From: a virus
Reading direction: 5' to 3' (one strand)
IMG/VR virus record: IMGVR_UViG_3300027852_000023
Span: 1 to 40,625 of that record
DNA: 40,625 bases
Part shown: in pieces, positions 28,850-37,566 of the stretch
Position numbering within the stretch: the first letter of the stretch is position 1
Layout of the letters: each line of letters begins with the position of its first letter
Program-made: the position numbers and the translations under genes
Notes under the pieces: generated by a model
What the model saw: the letters and a program-made list of their open reading frames with translations, nothing else
What the model was told of the DNA's origin: nothing
The model's database searches: none

Positions 28850-29494
28850 TTAATCTCCCAACATCAACGATAATGATAACGTTGCATTTTCTACATCTAA
28901 GTTCCCGCCACTATTTTGATAAACGCAAATAGTTATATAATCTGCAGCGTCTGCGTGTATGATTGCCACTCCAGATATACACGTATCGCCGCCATCAACG
29001 GCTTTCATCCTTATTATTGTATTATCTATATCTACCAGCCCAGCGTTCTTTCTTAATTTGACGGTTCTATATCCTACGGCACTGGCATCAATTTCCACGT
29101 AATAATTAGCAAGATAATAGCCATCAAAACCAGCCGGAATAGTTATTCTATCATTAACAGGAGTAGCAACAAAGCCGTCTATATTTATATAAGATGTATC
29201 CATTTCAACAAGCGTATCCGCTGCTGTTCCAACTGTTGTGTCTACCGCAGCATAAATAGAACCGTAAATAATCCCACCCCACACTGGAGCATCAGCTGCC
29301 GCATTCACCCTCTGAATTTGTCCAGCAGTGCCTATTGCTTGACGGGACAATGTATCCCCAGCAGCAGCATAAGCCTTATCACCTACGGCGGTAAATGGCC
29401 ATTCCGCAGCCTCGTTGTCTCTCCAGTAGGTGTTAGAATGAGCGGCTGTAATAACTTGGTTCGTGACGTACAACGGGATGGCTGATCGTGCCAT
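28850..29494 (-). CDS. C1q/TNF-like surface protein, first of pair
   Basis: 214 residues beginning MARSAIPLYVTNQVITAAHS NTYWRDNEAAEWP. PAGFDGYYLANYYVEIDASA, RTVKLRKNAG and YITICVYQNSGGNLDV form the jelly-roll. Same layout as 28220-28849; the duplication allows two receptor-binding variants. The N-terminal 45 residues are the best conserved part, fitting a common attachment site on the tail. Confidence 0.8.
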   Translation of the reverse strand: MARSAIPLYVTNQVITAAHSNTYWRDNEAAEWPFTAVGDKAYAAAGDTLSRQAIGTAGQIQRVNAAADAPVWGGIIYGSIYAAVDTTVGTAADTLVEMDTSYINIDGFVATPVNDRITIPAGFDGYYLANYYVEIDASAVGYRTVKLRKNAGLVDIDNTIIRMKAVDGGDTCISGVAIIHADAADYITICVYQNSGGNLDVENATLSLSLMLGD

Positions 29495-29994
29495 TACTTC
29501 ACCGCCTTTATTGACTCATTCTCTTTGCGCAAATCTTTTACGGTCTCTCCTGGCTTCCAGCTTCTTGATAAAACTCCTTTATTGTCTATTATAGCAGGTC
29601 TTGCATTTATTGTTCTTTCAATCATGTGTGTACCACCCTTTATAATGACCGGGCGTTTCAATAATACAGTTTCAATGTCTTTAATTTCCTTCTTTGGCGG
29701 GAATATAACTTTTCTGGGTTTGCCATGATTGGTATAATTACCACAAGAGAAGCAATAGAAAATTGGCTCATCCGGGTCAACCGATTCAGCACCACCGCAC
29801 TCACAGACGGCCAGCCACTGACCAAAGTTCACTTCTGCATAAACGGGTTTTCCTACTGGCTCGCAATCTACAAAAGGAGTATCAAGTGTATCACCCATCT
29901 TTTTACATATCTTATTAATACGTTCCTTCATAGTATTAACATGTTCTCTCTTCATATAGTCTTGAGCATTTATAACTTTCATTTTATGCTGCAT
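29494..29994 (-). CDS. Zinc-ribbon protein in the tail module
   Basis: 166 residues. Cys pairs CECGG and CFSCGNYTNHGKP form a zinc ribbon in the middle. The C-terminal part has RPVIIKGGTHMIERTINARP. An alternative start is Met5. No signal peptide; position after the tail-tip gene suggests a baseplate or assembly accessory role. Like the gene at 2948-3292, a zinc ribbon occurs beside fibre genes. Confidence 0.62.
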   Translation of the reverse strand: MQHKMKVINAQDYMKREHVNTMKERINKICKKMGDTLDTPFVDCEPVGKPVYAEVNFGQWLAVCECGGAESVDPDEPIFYCFSCGNYTNHGKPRKVIFPPKKEIKDIETVLLKRPVIIKGGTHMIERTINARPAIIDNKGVLSRSWKPGETVKDLRKENESIKAVK

Positions 29995-29997
29995 TAT

Positions 29998-31524
29998 TCA
30001 CCATCCCAGTATAGTTCCTACTCCCAATAAGTCTACCCCTAATCGCCAGAAATCTCCACCGCCTACGCTGTAAGTAGGTTCAAATTGAAATTCTGTTCTC
30101 ACTAATTGCCCCGATCTATCCAGCCACTTATGTTTGATTTTACTAATTTGAAAATTAGTATCGATACCCCACGTAGCCAGAGTTAAAGTAACCTTATCAA
30201 ACAATTCTAAATCAAATTGTATCGTAGGCCTGTCCTCTACAAAACCCTTTGGAAATATTGGGTTGGCCAATAGATAACCGGCTAAGAATGTAGCCAAATC
30301 TTGAGCAACATTCGTGTCTTGCAACCACGGAAGATCCAAGTTAAATGCCTTTGGATTAGTTAAATATCCATTACCTTCTCCCACGTTTTCAGCTACATCA
30401 GGAGAACTAACTGGCTTACCCCTAATCTGTAAAAGAGTTAAATATCCTGTGTTAGCGTTATTATTCGTGATTATAGTTTTTGCCGTTTCTCCAAAGTCGG
30501 TAAAAGAAATGGTGCAATCTCCAGTAATGTTTACTCCGCCACCATCTTCTTGCGTGTTTACAGTCCAATCAGTATTAGCCAATGGCTCTACAACATCAAT
30601 AACCGGAACATTCTCGGCATTATATGTATAATATGACCAAACCTCATAAGCCCCGCCACTACCATCTATACTTGGTATTTCATTCAGCGTCCATACTACT
30701 TGTAACACCTGTTCCACTTTAGGATATGCCTGAACACCTACAATATTTCGAGTAAACTTTCCCGGCTGTGGAATACTTATGTCTTTTAGTAATTCATCTT
30801 CTGTTAATATCATAACTGCTGCCGCGTCATTATGACGACTGTAATAAGTTAGTTTCCCGTCTCGCGCTACGAACACAAATCCTAACCCGGCTTCGGATAA
30901 ACTTTCAATCTCTCCCTTTGCTTTCTTTTTAGGAGACCACCAGTAGTCAATATTATCTGGGCCAACATCTAAAGCCCTGCCCCAAATGGTAGGCCATGCT
31001 ACATAATCTAATATCGCACCAATCGCAGTGTCAGCAGTTATATCCTCTTGAATTTCTGCCCGTGAATCTGCTTCCTGTAAGAAACTCCAACAGCCTTTTA
31101 CAATAAGATCGACTGTCCCTCTGCGCCCGTAAGGGATAAGCTCATCAAGTGTTCCGGTGAATACAGGATAGTTTTCTCCAGCAGTTCCGTTCTTTACTTT
31201 TATCTGTACTTTCTTCCCGGATTCCAAATTGCCATATAAAGCACCTGCGGCATTGAATGGGTCGTACCGCCCTGTATCATTATAGAGCCTAATCACCGCC
31301 TCTCCGATGGGCATTCTTTCAAAGCCATCTGCATTAGGTCTGATGTAATAATCTCTCCCTCTTGACGACTGAAAATCATAAGCGTATGGAGCTTCATTAG
31401 TACCGTCAAATACATCGTCATCATCCCAATCTACTTCCATGCTCCAAAGTAGGTTTGTAGTTGTAGTGACTCCATACTTAAATTCAGAATATTTCTCTGG
31501 TGATACCCAACCATATTTCGTCAT
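29998..31524 (-). CDS. Tail-tip / minor tail protein
   Basis: 508 residues, ATGA overlap with the tape measure stop. Features: MEVDWDDDDVFDGTNEAPYA, RIYNDTGRYDPFNA-like IRLYNDTGRYDPFNAAGALY, GTLDELIPYG and a hub-like KGCWSFLQEADSRAEIQEDI. Such proteins follow the tape measure in siphophages and form the distal tail or baseplate hub. No peptidoglycan hydrolase motif is visible. Confidence 0.8.
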   Translation of the reverse strand: MTKYGWVSPEKYSEFKYGVTTTTNLLWSMEVDWDDDDVFDGTNEAPYAYDFQSSRGRDYYIRPNADGFERMPIGEAVIRLYNDTGRYDPFNAAGALYGNLESGKKVQIKVKNGTAGENYPVFTGTLDELIPYGRRGTVDLIVKGCWSFLQEADSRAEIQEDITADTAIGAILDYVAWPTIWGRALDVGPDNIDYWWSPKKKAKGEIESLSEAGLGFVFVARDGKLTYYSRHNDAAAVMILTEDELLKDISIPQPGKFTRNIVGVQAYPKVEQVLQVVWTLNEIPSIDGSGGAYEVWSYYTYNAENVPVIDVVEPLANTDWTVNTQEDGGGVNITGDCTISFTDFGETAKTIITNNNANTGYLTLLQIRGKPVSSPDVAENVGEGNGYLTNPKAFNLDLPWLQDTNVAQDLATFLAGYLLANPIFPKGFVEDRPTIQFDLELFDKVTLTLATWGIDTNFQISKIKHKWLDRSGQLVRTEFQFEPTYSVGGGDFWRLGVDLLGVGTILGW

Positions 31525-32798
31525 CTCGCCATCACCGTTCTAAGCCCCTTTTCAATGAAGGGCACTAATACTCTTTCAGCTTCTGCTCTATCAGCTAAAG
31601 ATACGGCGGAATTCATGTGCAGATGTACGGTAACCCCGCCAAGTTTATTATTTGGCGTTACATATCCATCGCTCCCCATAGTAAGCATTTCTGGCCCACG
31701 TTCACCAACAAGATAACTACCGCCTGCGGATACCGAGCCACCAGAGGCACGTCCGCCAGAATATAAAGTTCTATTGACATCACTCCTGCTGTGCATATAT
31801 GCTTGCTGTGCCATCTTAGGCGCAAACGGTTGATATGTTCGTGCGAATGCTGCCGGAATATCTGACAATGCAAATTTAAGATTATTGACAATATCCAACA
31901 CTTTTTGTACTGACTTATATGCCCCCTCCCCAAACGCGGTGTCAAAAGCTGCTTCTACATTTCCGTCAGCTAAATAATTGACAATATCTACTATTGAATC
32001 AGCTACGCCCTCAATCCATACAAATAACTTGCCTATTGCTTCTTGTACCTTCGGGTCATCCCACAGGACTATTAATTTATCTGCTAACACCTCTAATATC
32101 GGTAGAAATCTCCTGCCAATTTCTACTTTTAGGTTATCAACTTTAGCCTGTAATCTCGCCATGCTTGCTGCTGCGCCAGTTCCCTGCTCGCCAACCTTTT
32201 CCATTGTTTTGCTGCCTTCCTCCATGACAGCATTCATAAATGCCTGTTCTCTTGTCATACTCTTATCAGCTTCCATCAATTCAAGAATACGGTCTCTTAC
32301 AACACCTGAAGAAATACCGAAATTATCAAGTCGTGGAATTGATTGATTGGCTAACATCAAGGCAAACGCCTCCGCCGCTTCCGTGGCATCCATGCCCATA
32401 GCAGAGCCTAACTGTGTTGACATTTCAACTAACTTAGATGACTCCTCTGAAGTTTCAGCAAGCCCCATAGCCACAAGTTTATTAGATGCTTGCATGAGGT
32501 CAGCATCATTTAACATACCTCTTGAGGCTACTCGAAGATCTTTTATCATCAAGTCGGCGTTCTCGTTTATGCTATCGGCAAGGGCGTCAAACGTGCCTTT
32601 TAATTTCTCTACTTGTGCAGCTTCTTTAGTCATCTTGATTATAGCCACACCAGCAGCAACACCCATAGCGGCAACAGCAACCCCGGTAGCCGCCGCGGCT
32701 ACACCGAGTTTCTTAAAAACACCGTCCAGCCCCTTCATCTTCTTGGAGGCTTGATCAGTTGCTTTAATTACAATTTCGACTATGTTTTTACTTGCCAT
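31521..32798 (-). CDS. Tail tape measure protein
   Basis: 425 residues, short for the family. An N-terminal VEIVIKATDQASKKMKGLDG helix is followed by a hydrophobic Ala/Gly/Val segment (VAAAATGVAVAAMGVAAGVA), long helices, and a C-terminal ASGGSVSAGGSYLVGERGPE module seen in many tape measures. At about 0.15 nm per residue the tail would be roughly 60-65 nm (estimate). The frameshifted chaperone overlaps its start by 11 bases, the normal arrangement. Confidence 0.93.
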   Translation of the reverse strand: MASKNIVEIVIKATDQASKKMKGLDGVFKKLGVAAAATGVAVAAMGVAAGVAIIKMTKEAAQVEKLKGTFDALADSINENADLMIKDLRVASRGMLNDADLMQASNKLVAMGLAETSEESSKLVEMSTQLGSAMGMDATEAAEAFALMLANQSIPRLDNFGISSGVVRDRILELMEADKSMTREQAFMNAVMEEGSKTMEKVGEQGTGAAASMARLQAKVDNLKVEIGRRFLPILEVLADKLIVLWDDPKVQEAIGKLFVWIEGVADSIVDIVNYLADGNVEAAFDTAFGEGAYKSVQKVLDIVNNLKFALSDIPAAFARTYQPFAPKMAQQAYMHSRSDVNRTLYSGGRASGGSVSAGGSYLVGERGPEMLTMGSDGYVTPNNKLGGVTVHLHMNSAVSLADRAEAERVLVPFIEKGLRTVMAR

Positions 32799-33251
32799 TT
32801 GCCTTCATCCATCCTCTTAGCCTATAAAACCATTCTTCGGTGCATTCTTTCTCAAATTGCCATGGTGACATATTACATTCATCTGCCATCATTTTTGTTA
32901 TCACCCATAGAGGTACTACTGCTTTTACTCCTTTTTTGATAGCTCTGATTTCGTTGATGGTTTCCCATCCACAGTAGGGTTTTCTTTTTCGTCCTCTTCC
33001 TCTGTTCCGGTTATCATATCAATTACATAATTGTATTGTTCTTCGTTAGCATTCATCATAGCTTCACGAGCCTCGTCTCTATCTTTTGGCTCTTCTATAT
33101 ATTCAATTAGAAATTCAATCATGTCATCAATCGTTTCAGGACTTGGTTCTTTTCCTGCTAACTTTGCTCTATATTCCAAACCCTTCTTTAGACGCTTTAA
33201 ATATCCCGGCGTTTGCGGGGTCAACTCTGTAAATACTATTTTAGCAATCAT
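32788..33251 (-). CDS. Frameshifted tail assembly chaperone, long form (gpGT-like)
   Basis: A -1 shift at A AAA AAG (32937-32931) joins the first 107 residues of the short form to GVKAVVPLWVITKMMADECN ... RLRGWMKANGK (47 residues), total 154, ending at TAA 32790-32788, 11 bases inside the tape measure gene. In siphophages the short and long forms bind the tape measure and tail tube subunits during tail assembly in a set ratio. Confidence 0.88.
32925..33251 (-). CDS. Tail assembly chaperone, short form (gpG-like)
   Basis: 108 residues, GAAAGG before ATG 33251. Composition and length (TPQTPGYLKRLKKGLEYRAK, then EEDEKENPTVDGKPSTKSEL) with an acidic, flexible C-terminus ending KSELSKKE fit gpG. 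It lies between tail tube and tape measure. Confidence 0.85.
   Translation of the reverse strand: MIAKIVFTELTPQTPGYLKRLKKGLEYRAKLAGKEPSPETIDDMIEFLIEYIEEPKDRDEAREAMMNANEEQYNYVIDMITGTEEEDEKENPTVDGKPSTKSELSKKE
32931..32937 (-). promoter_or_regulatory. -1 ribosomal frameshift slippery site A AAA AAG
   Basis: In the 0 frame TCA-AAA-AAG-GAG-TAA; the X XXY YYZ heptamer AAAAAAG sits two codons before the stop. The 0-frame stop TAA lies directly after GAG. Confidence 0.92.
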
Positions 33252-33268
33252 GTTACCTTTCTACTGCT

Positions 33269-34513
33269 CTAAGGCAGTGTTGGCAGCGAATCTGCTACCA
33301 CTATAATTGTTGAGTATGCTGCTTCGGTAGTGTTATATTGTCCTCTAAAGACAACATCAACAATATCATTCCCGTTATCTTCACCAATCTTTTCAAACTT
33401 CTCATACTGACCAGCAACGTCAATAATAAGTGTCTTGTAGGTATAAGCTCCTGCAGTTGCTAATTCAGAACCTTCAACCTTTATTCTGATCAGCCGTCCT
33501 GCATGTCCGCCATCTTTCCATAGCTGTTTCTCATCGCTTGAGTTCCCATCCCATTCAAGCGTCATTCTGAGCATAATGCTAGGATTGACTAATGCAGCTC
33601 TTGGGAAATATAATTCTCCACTTGCCGCTGGTCGTGCCTGGATTCCTGTTTCTACTTCAAGGTCAAAGCCCATCAGAATACTATTAACCGCCGAATCACC
33701 AAATGAACCAGTGTCAGGATCAATGTATAATTGCGCTTTTGAAAAGACAATACATTCAACGTCTGGAAGTGCAGCACTGTCGGTAAAATCTTGCTGAATC
33801 GTTACCGCTTCTGCAGCGTGGGCCGCCAACGTTTCTGTTACAGTTAGCACGTCATCCGTGCAAGAGACTACTGTATAAGTACCATCGTTACCTGTTGATC
33901 CCTCTATTCTAATCATTGAACCGTCAGGGAAGTTGTTCACACCGGCAAATTGTCCAGCTACCGTTGGGGTAATTGTCTCTGGTCCCGTAGCAAATACCGC
34001 GTCCGCAATAGCAAGTTTCAATCGTTCTGCCTGCCTCGCCTCGAAAGCACCACTAACCATTATTGGTAATTTCTGCCTACCAGATAACTTAAGCGTTTTC
34101 AAGAAGCTATAAGGTAGTATTTCCATTTCCTCATTATCACCAGCTTCAATGGTGTATGTCTGAAAGTCATTTACTGGTTCTTTGAACGAGAATGGGTAAG
34201 TGTAAATATCCCCAGTGCCACCACCATCAGCAACAGCGGTGTTATGTAGTAAAACACCAGCAGATAGATAATACGGCAGTTGTTCAAATGTAGCCGGGTT
34301 CTCTTCAATCTCTAATACTGCTGATTTGTAAGGATTGCATACCCGTTCAACATCTACCAGATAACCAATATCTTCATCCGGAAAGTGCATTACTCTTTGA
34401 TCATCAACCGTTCCGGTACATCTCAATACAGATGTGGCTATCCCGGTCGTTCCTTTTGTTGCAGTCGCTTCCTGAAATAGTTGGATGCGCCGCAGTCTTT
34501 TAATTCCGCTCAT
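33269..34513 (-). CDS. Major tail (tube) protein
   Basis: 414 residues. RLRRIQLFQEATATKGTTGI, VMHFPDEDIGYLVDVERVCN and the beta-rich remainder match siphophage tail tube proteins with a C-terminal extension. Located upstream of the chaperone as expected. The middle section (TPTVAGQFAGVNNFPDGSMI RIEGSTGNDGTYTVVSC) is an inserted beta domain, perhaps surface exposed. Confidence 0.82.
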   Translation of the reverse strand: MSGIKRLRRIQLFQEATATKGTTGIATSVLRCTGTVDDQRVMHFPDEDIGYLVDVERVCNPYKSAVLEIEENPATFEQLPYYLSAGVLLHNTAVADGGGTGDIYTYPFSFKEPVNDFQTYTIEAGDNEEMEILPYSFLKTLKLSGRQKLPIMVSGAFEARQAERLKLAIADAVFATGPETITPTVAGQFAGVNNFPDGSMIRIEGSTGNDGTYTVVSCTDDVLTVTETLAAHAAEAVTIQQDFTDSAALPDVECIVFSKAQLYIDPDTGSFGDSAVNSILMGFDLEVETGIQARPAASGELYFPRAALVNPSIMLRMTLEWDGNSSDEKQLWKDGGHAGRLIRIKVEGSELATAGAYTYKTLIIDVAGQYEKFEKIGEDNGNDIVDVVFRGQYNTTEAAYSTIIVVADSLPTLP

Positions 34514-34704
34514 TCAGTCACCTCGCTTTTATTTTCCTTTCCGCCCACACGCATTTTATTAGCTTTGGGCTTTGGTTTTTCATATACACCATTCATAGTC
34601 AGGTACTCTTCACCGCCATACTTTTTGACTTCTTCAACCGATAAGTTCCTGGCTGGTATCCCGCGAAGAGAACCGCTCACATGCACTAATCCTATTTTCA
34701 CCAT
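34510..34704 (-). CDS. Small tail-module protein
   Basis: 64 residues from ATG 34704 (AGAGG upstream; the longer frame to 34740 lies inside the neighbour). MVKIGLVHVSGSLRGIPARN then LSVEEVKKYGGEEYL. Basic C-terminus. Overlaps the tail tube gene. Function unknown. Confidence 0.6.
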   Translation of the reverse strand: MVKIGLVHVSGSLRGIPARNLSVEEVKKYGGEEYLTMNGVYEKPKPKANKMRVGGKENKSEVTE

Positions 34705-34714
34705 TATTACCTCT

Positions 34715-35128
34715 TTATATTTCAATTTTGCCCTTGACATCCAGCTCCATTTGCCATCCGATTGTGCCTACTCCAGCATATTCCATATATCCGAATGTAC
34801 CCCTAAAGTCTGTAAACGTATCCACAGAATCGCCTATCATCGGATCAGCTATCAGTTTCTCGTGTATCTGTATCCTGTACGGTAGGGCGGCTTTATAAGC
34901 TGTCGGTAGGTTCTGCCTTGTCAGGTGTATCTCAATCACAATAGTGTCAATACACTCGTCCCAGTGATAAGTTCCGCCTGTCGTTTCAAATTCTTTTATA
35001 TAAACAAGAGAGAATGGGTACTGATTCATGGCTTCAGGCGGTCCAACTGGTGCGGCTTTTATTTCTGCCGCGATTGTCTGAACCATCGTCTGAATATTGG
35101 TCAGGGCAGTTTCGAGGTCATAACTCAT
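34715..35128 (-). CDS. Tail terminator / neck protein candidate
   Basis: 137 residues from ATG 35128 (AGAAAGG upstream); the frame to 35266 is a shadow of the connector gene. TALTNIQTMVQTIAAEIKAA, then NQYPFSLVYIKEFET and IVIEIHLTRQNLPTAYKAAL and a strand-rich end fit the size and layout of siphophage tail terminators (gpU-like). Position between connector and tail tube agrees. Confidence 0.65.
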   Translation of the reverse strand: MSYDLETALTNIQTMVQTIAAEIKAAPVGPPEAMNQYPFSLVYIKEFETTGGTYHWDECIDTIVIEIHLTRQNLPTAYKAALPYRIQIHEKLIADPMIGDSVDTFTDFRGTFGYMEYAGVGTIGWQMELDVKGKIEI

Positions 35129-35739
35129 ATAGTTACCTTTCTGAGATAGTCCACCATAAGCTCCACATCGGGATCCATTCGTTTCACGTATTTTAGTTGT
35201 CCTAATTCCGCAACTGCTCCGGTATCCTGGAATCCTTGTTGTCCTCTTTTGAACCAACGGGCACATTGAATAATCGCTGCCTGCTTCACATCATCAGGAA
35301 CAGCAGCAGCATAGCCAAACTTACCGACTATAACTATTGACTTCTGAAACGATGGCCAATGCGCCCAATCGCCATTCAACACGTCCAGCTTTATAAAGTT
35401 GTATGGCAATCCCTCAAGTAGAGCATTGTACGGCTCCATAAAGTAATCAGTTGCCACAAGGGCGGTTAAGTCTGTAATATCGCCCGCTTCTGCTATTGAT
35501 ACAGTTGTCGGAGCAGCAGCCATTTCACCTACTTGCAACTCAACTTCACCCTCAGATGTAAAATATCTGGTGGTGTCTGCTGCCACATAATAAGCTCCTG
35601 GCTCTCGCTTCGTGTAGCGGTCTAATGCCCTTGAAGCTCTTGTAACCAGTAAGGCAAGCAGGGCGTCATAACTCGCTCCCCAGTTACCGTCTGGCATGGC
35701 TGCTTTTACTTCGTCAGCAGTACAATAATCATTCGCCAT
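35125..35739 (-). CDS. Head-tail connector (gp6-like)
   Basis: 204 residues. MANDYCTADEVKAAMPDGNW, LLVTRASRALDRYTKREPGA and DVKQAAIIQCARWFKRGQQG, ending DPDVELMVDYLRK, match the HK97 gp6/SPP1 gp15-type adaptor that rings the portal. Overlaps the next gene by 4 bases. Confidence 0.85.
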   Translation of the reverse strand: MANDYCTADEVKAAMPDGNWGASYDALLALLVTRASRALDRYTKREPGAYYVAADTTRYFTSEGEVELQVGEMAAAPTTVSIAEAGDITDLTALVATDYFMEPYNALLEGLPYNFIKLDVLNGDWAHWPSFQKSIVIVGKFGYAAAVPDDVKQAAIIQCARWFKRGQQGFQDTGAVAELGQLKYVKRMDPDVELMVDYLRKVTI

Positions 35740-35935
35740 TGTCTATGTCCTCAAGCATGTCAGATACATCACCATCCCACGCGGCAGGATTATCCATTAT
35801 TTCATCGGGGGTGGAATATCTCCCACCCCTTCTGTTTTTAGACTTTTTCCCATATCTGCGGATTACCGCTTTTCTAATCTCTGGGTCAATCTCTTTGCGT
35901 GGACTGGCAGTTTTCTTAACTGCTTTCTCTGTCAT
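35729..35935 (-). CDS. Lys/Arg-rich small protein with acidic tail, paralog of 35935-36063
   Basis: 68 residues beginning MTEKAVKKTASPRKEIDPEI RKAVIRRYGKKSKNRRGG and ending with an acidic stretch (DVSDMLEDIDNGE). The KAVKKTA..PRK and AVIRRYG cores repeat those of the upstream 42-residue gene, so the two are duplicates with different ends. It may bind DNA or RNA inside the head; unknown. Confidence 0.68.
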   Translation of the reverse strand: MTEKAVKKTASPRKEIDPEIRKAVIRRYGKKSKNRRGGRYSTPDEIMDNPAAWDGDVSDMLEDIDNGE

Positions 35936-36063
35936 TATTTCTTCAACCCATATCTACGGATTACTGCTTTTGTAATAATTGGATTAAGTTTCTTGACAGC
36001 TTTTTTACGCGGTTTAGCAGTCTTTTTAACTGCTTTCTTTTCCACTGCTTTCTTTTCCATCAT
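35935..36063 (-). CDS. Lysine-rich 42-residue protein
   Basis: MMEKKAVEKKAVKKTAKPRK then KAVKKLNPIITKAVIRRYGL KK. GAAAGG precedes two ATGs (36063, 36060). Stop TAA overlaps the next ATG by one base. Histone-H1-like AVKK/AKPRKK composition suggests nucleic-acid binding; its place among head genes suggests DNA condensation or a scaffold role (inference). Confidence 0.62.
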   Translation of the reverse strand: MMEKKAVEKKAVKKTAKPRKKAVKKLNPIITKAVIRRYGLKK

Positions 36064-36073
36064 TTACCTTTCT

Positions 36074-37036
36074 TTAGGTCACCATTTCTACTGCAACACC
36101 ACTAAGATCAACGGGCGTTACAACGTCCATATTACCCATTAGGACGCCGCGATCATTCGCATCCCATTTAGTAAAGCCATAACCAATGCAGTCCTTAAGG
36201 AACATGCGCCGATGCGCTGGTGCTCCAGCAGGCATTACAAACGCTGAATCCATATCTGTTCCACTGGTATTTATGAATTTGCAATTATCGAAAAGCATAT
36301 AACGATCAACTGCGCTCAGTGCTTCCCATTCAACAAACATTGCGCCGCCTGCGCCTGCGTATGAGATGAAATTGCAATCCTTAAAAACATTTCGCGGGGT
36401 TCCGCCGATTATTGCAAGGCATCTCATTCCAGCCGCCTGAGCAATCGTGTCAACACCAATGGTACAGTTTACAAACTTATGCTCGCCCTCAGAACCAACT
36501 AAGCGAAGGCTTGCACCACCGTCTATTGCCTGGCTCGCATGTCCGCCGCCAGCAAAGTGAACATTCTCAAAATAGTTACGTCCACCAGAAACTTGAGCAT
36601 TGACATTTGCAACCGCTTCATCTACACCCTGGAAGATATAGAAGTTCTTGAAAACACACCCGCTCCCAGTTATATTGAGTAGCGGCGTTACGCCGGTTGT
36701 AGTCTCATTGTGAATCCTTGCTCGCTGTGCTGCCATTACTGGTGCACATGCGCCAATTAAGTGTGTGTAGCTTTTTGCCCATGTTAGCGTAGCAGCTAAA
36801 GTTGCTCCTGTTGCTCCGCCCAAATAAATTACTTTGTCATTTGCCCCATCGGTGCAGGCGGCGTAAGCTATCGGAATAGTTGCCATTGCCTTATCCCATG
36901 ACATTCCATCATTATTGTCATCGCCATTTGCCGGGTCAACAAAATACTCTGTGCCTTTCCCGCTTAACATCCCATCTCCACCATAGATGACCAGATTTCC
37001 AGCCATCCATTTGGAGTATAGTCTCATATCAGTCAT
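36074..37036 (-). CDS. Right-handed beta-helix virion protein
   Basis: 320 residues from ATG 37036 (AAAGGAG upstream; the frame to 37057 has no signal). MTDMRLYSKWMAGNLVIYGG is followed by GTEYFVDPANGDDNNDGMSW DKAMATIPIAY and repeated rungs (VFKNFYIFQG, NYFENVHFAGG, HKFVNCTIGV, NVFKDCNFIS, LFDNCKFINTSG). It is a pectin-lyase-fold protein of the same kind as the gene crossing the window ends (FVDPANGDDN versus YVDAAQADNT). Likely head fibre or surface adhesin, placed right after decoration genes. Confidence 0.82.
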   Translation of the reverse strand: MTDMRLYSKWMAGNLVIYGGDGMLSGKGTEYFVDPANGDDNNDGMSWDKAMATIPIAYAACTDGANDKVIYLGGATGATLAATLTWAKSYTHLIGACAPVMAAQRARIHNETTTGVTPLLNITGSGCVFKNFYIFQGVDEAVANVNAQVSGGRNYFENVHFAGGGHASQAIDGGASLRLVGSEGEHKFVNCTIGVDTIAQAAGMRCLAIIGGTPRNVFKDCNFISYAGAGGAMFVEWEALSAVDRYMLFDNCKFINTSGTDMDSAFVMPAGAPAHRRMFLKDCIGYGFTKWDANDRGVLMGNMDVVTPVDLSGVAVEMVT

Positions 37037-37057
37037 AATAAACTCCTTTATATACAA

Positions 37058-37074
37058 GGGGGATTTCTCCCCCC
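37058..37074 (-). terminator. Hairpin between decoration and beta-helix genes, possible attenuator
   Basis: Minus strand GGGGGG-AGAAAT-CCCCC then TTGTATAT. The short G/C stem with a weak U-rich tail could lower expression beyond the abundant capsid and decoration genes. Confidence 0.5.
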
Positions 37075-37080
37075 ATTTTG

Positions 37081-37554
37081 TTAATCACTAATCATCGAGG
37101 GTAACCCATCGCCTGCATAACGTGGCAGGACTTGATAAGTTACGGCTACAATGTTTGAAGCGTTTGATGCGCCTACGGCTGCGGCTAAGCAGTCATAAGC
37201 CCCAAGGATTGAAGGATCAATCACAAAGACAACCAGCTTGTTGGCTAATCCTACGTCAAGCGTGTAGTTTGCTGCGTCTGTTGCTCTTGTGAATATGTCA
37301 GTCGTGCAATCCAGGTTATAGTAAATCGGGAAGGTTGCCGTAACAGCCGCCTCTCCAGTTGCAGCAACATCAGTTGCTTTTGTCAGACTGAGAACCGCTT
37401 GTGCAGCGTTTCCCTGCGTCATGTGAAAGATAACCAGCACCTTGTGCGCCAGTTTTAGGCTAATGTAATCACCAGCCAAAGCTCCCGCATTAGTCTGCGG
37501 TTCTAGTGCTTGAATTAATCCCACTTCTTCCGGGATCATAAAGTTTTTACTCAT
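37081..37554 (-). CDS. Decoration-like capsid protein, second of tandem pair
   Basis: 157 residues, same length as the neighbour at 37567-38040, and clearly homologous: KLAHKVLVIFHMTQGNAAQA / KLAHKIWVVFHMAQGHAAQS, YNLDCTTDIFTRATDAANYT and ASNASNIVAVTY. Beta-sandwich pattern without enzyme motif. Encoded directly downstream of the major capsid protein, the usual place for decoration or cement proteins. Confidence 0.75.
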   Translation of the reverse strand: MSKNFMIPEEVGLIQALEPQTNAGALAGDYISLKLAHKVLVIFHMTQGNAAQAVLSLTKATDVAATGEAAVTATFPIYYNLDCTTDIFTRATDAANYTLDVGLANKLVVFVIDPSILGAYDCLAAAVGASNASNIVAVTYQVLPRYAGDGLPSMISD

Positions 37555-37566
37555 GTTTTATCTCCT

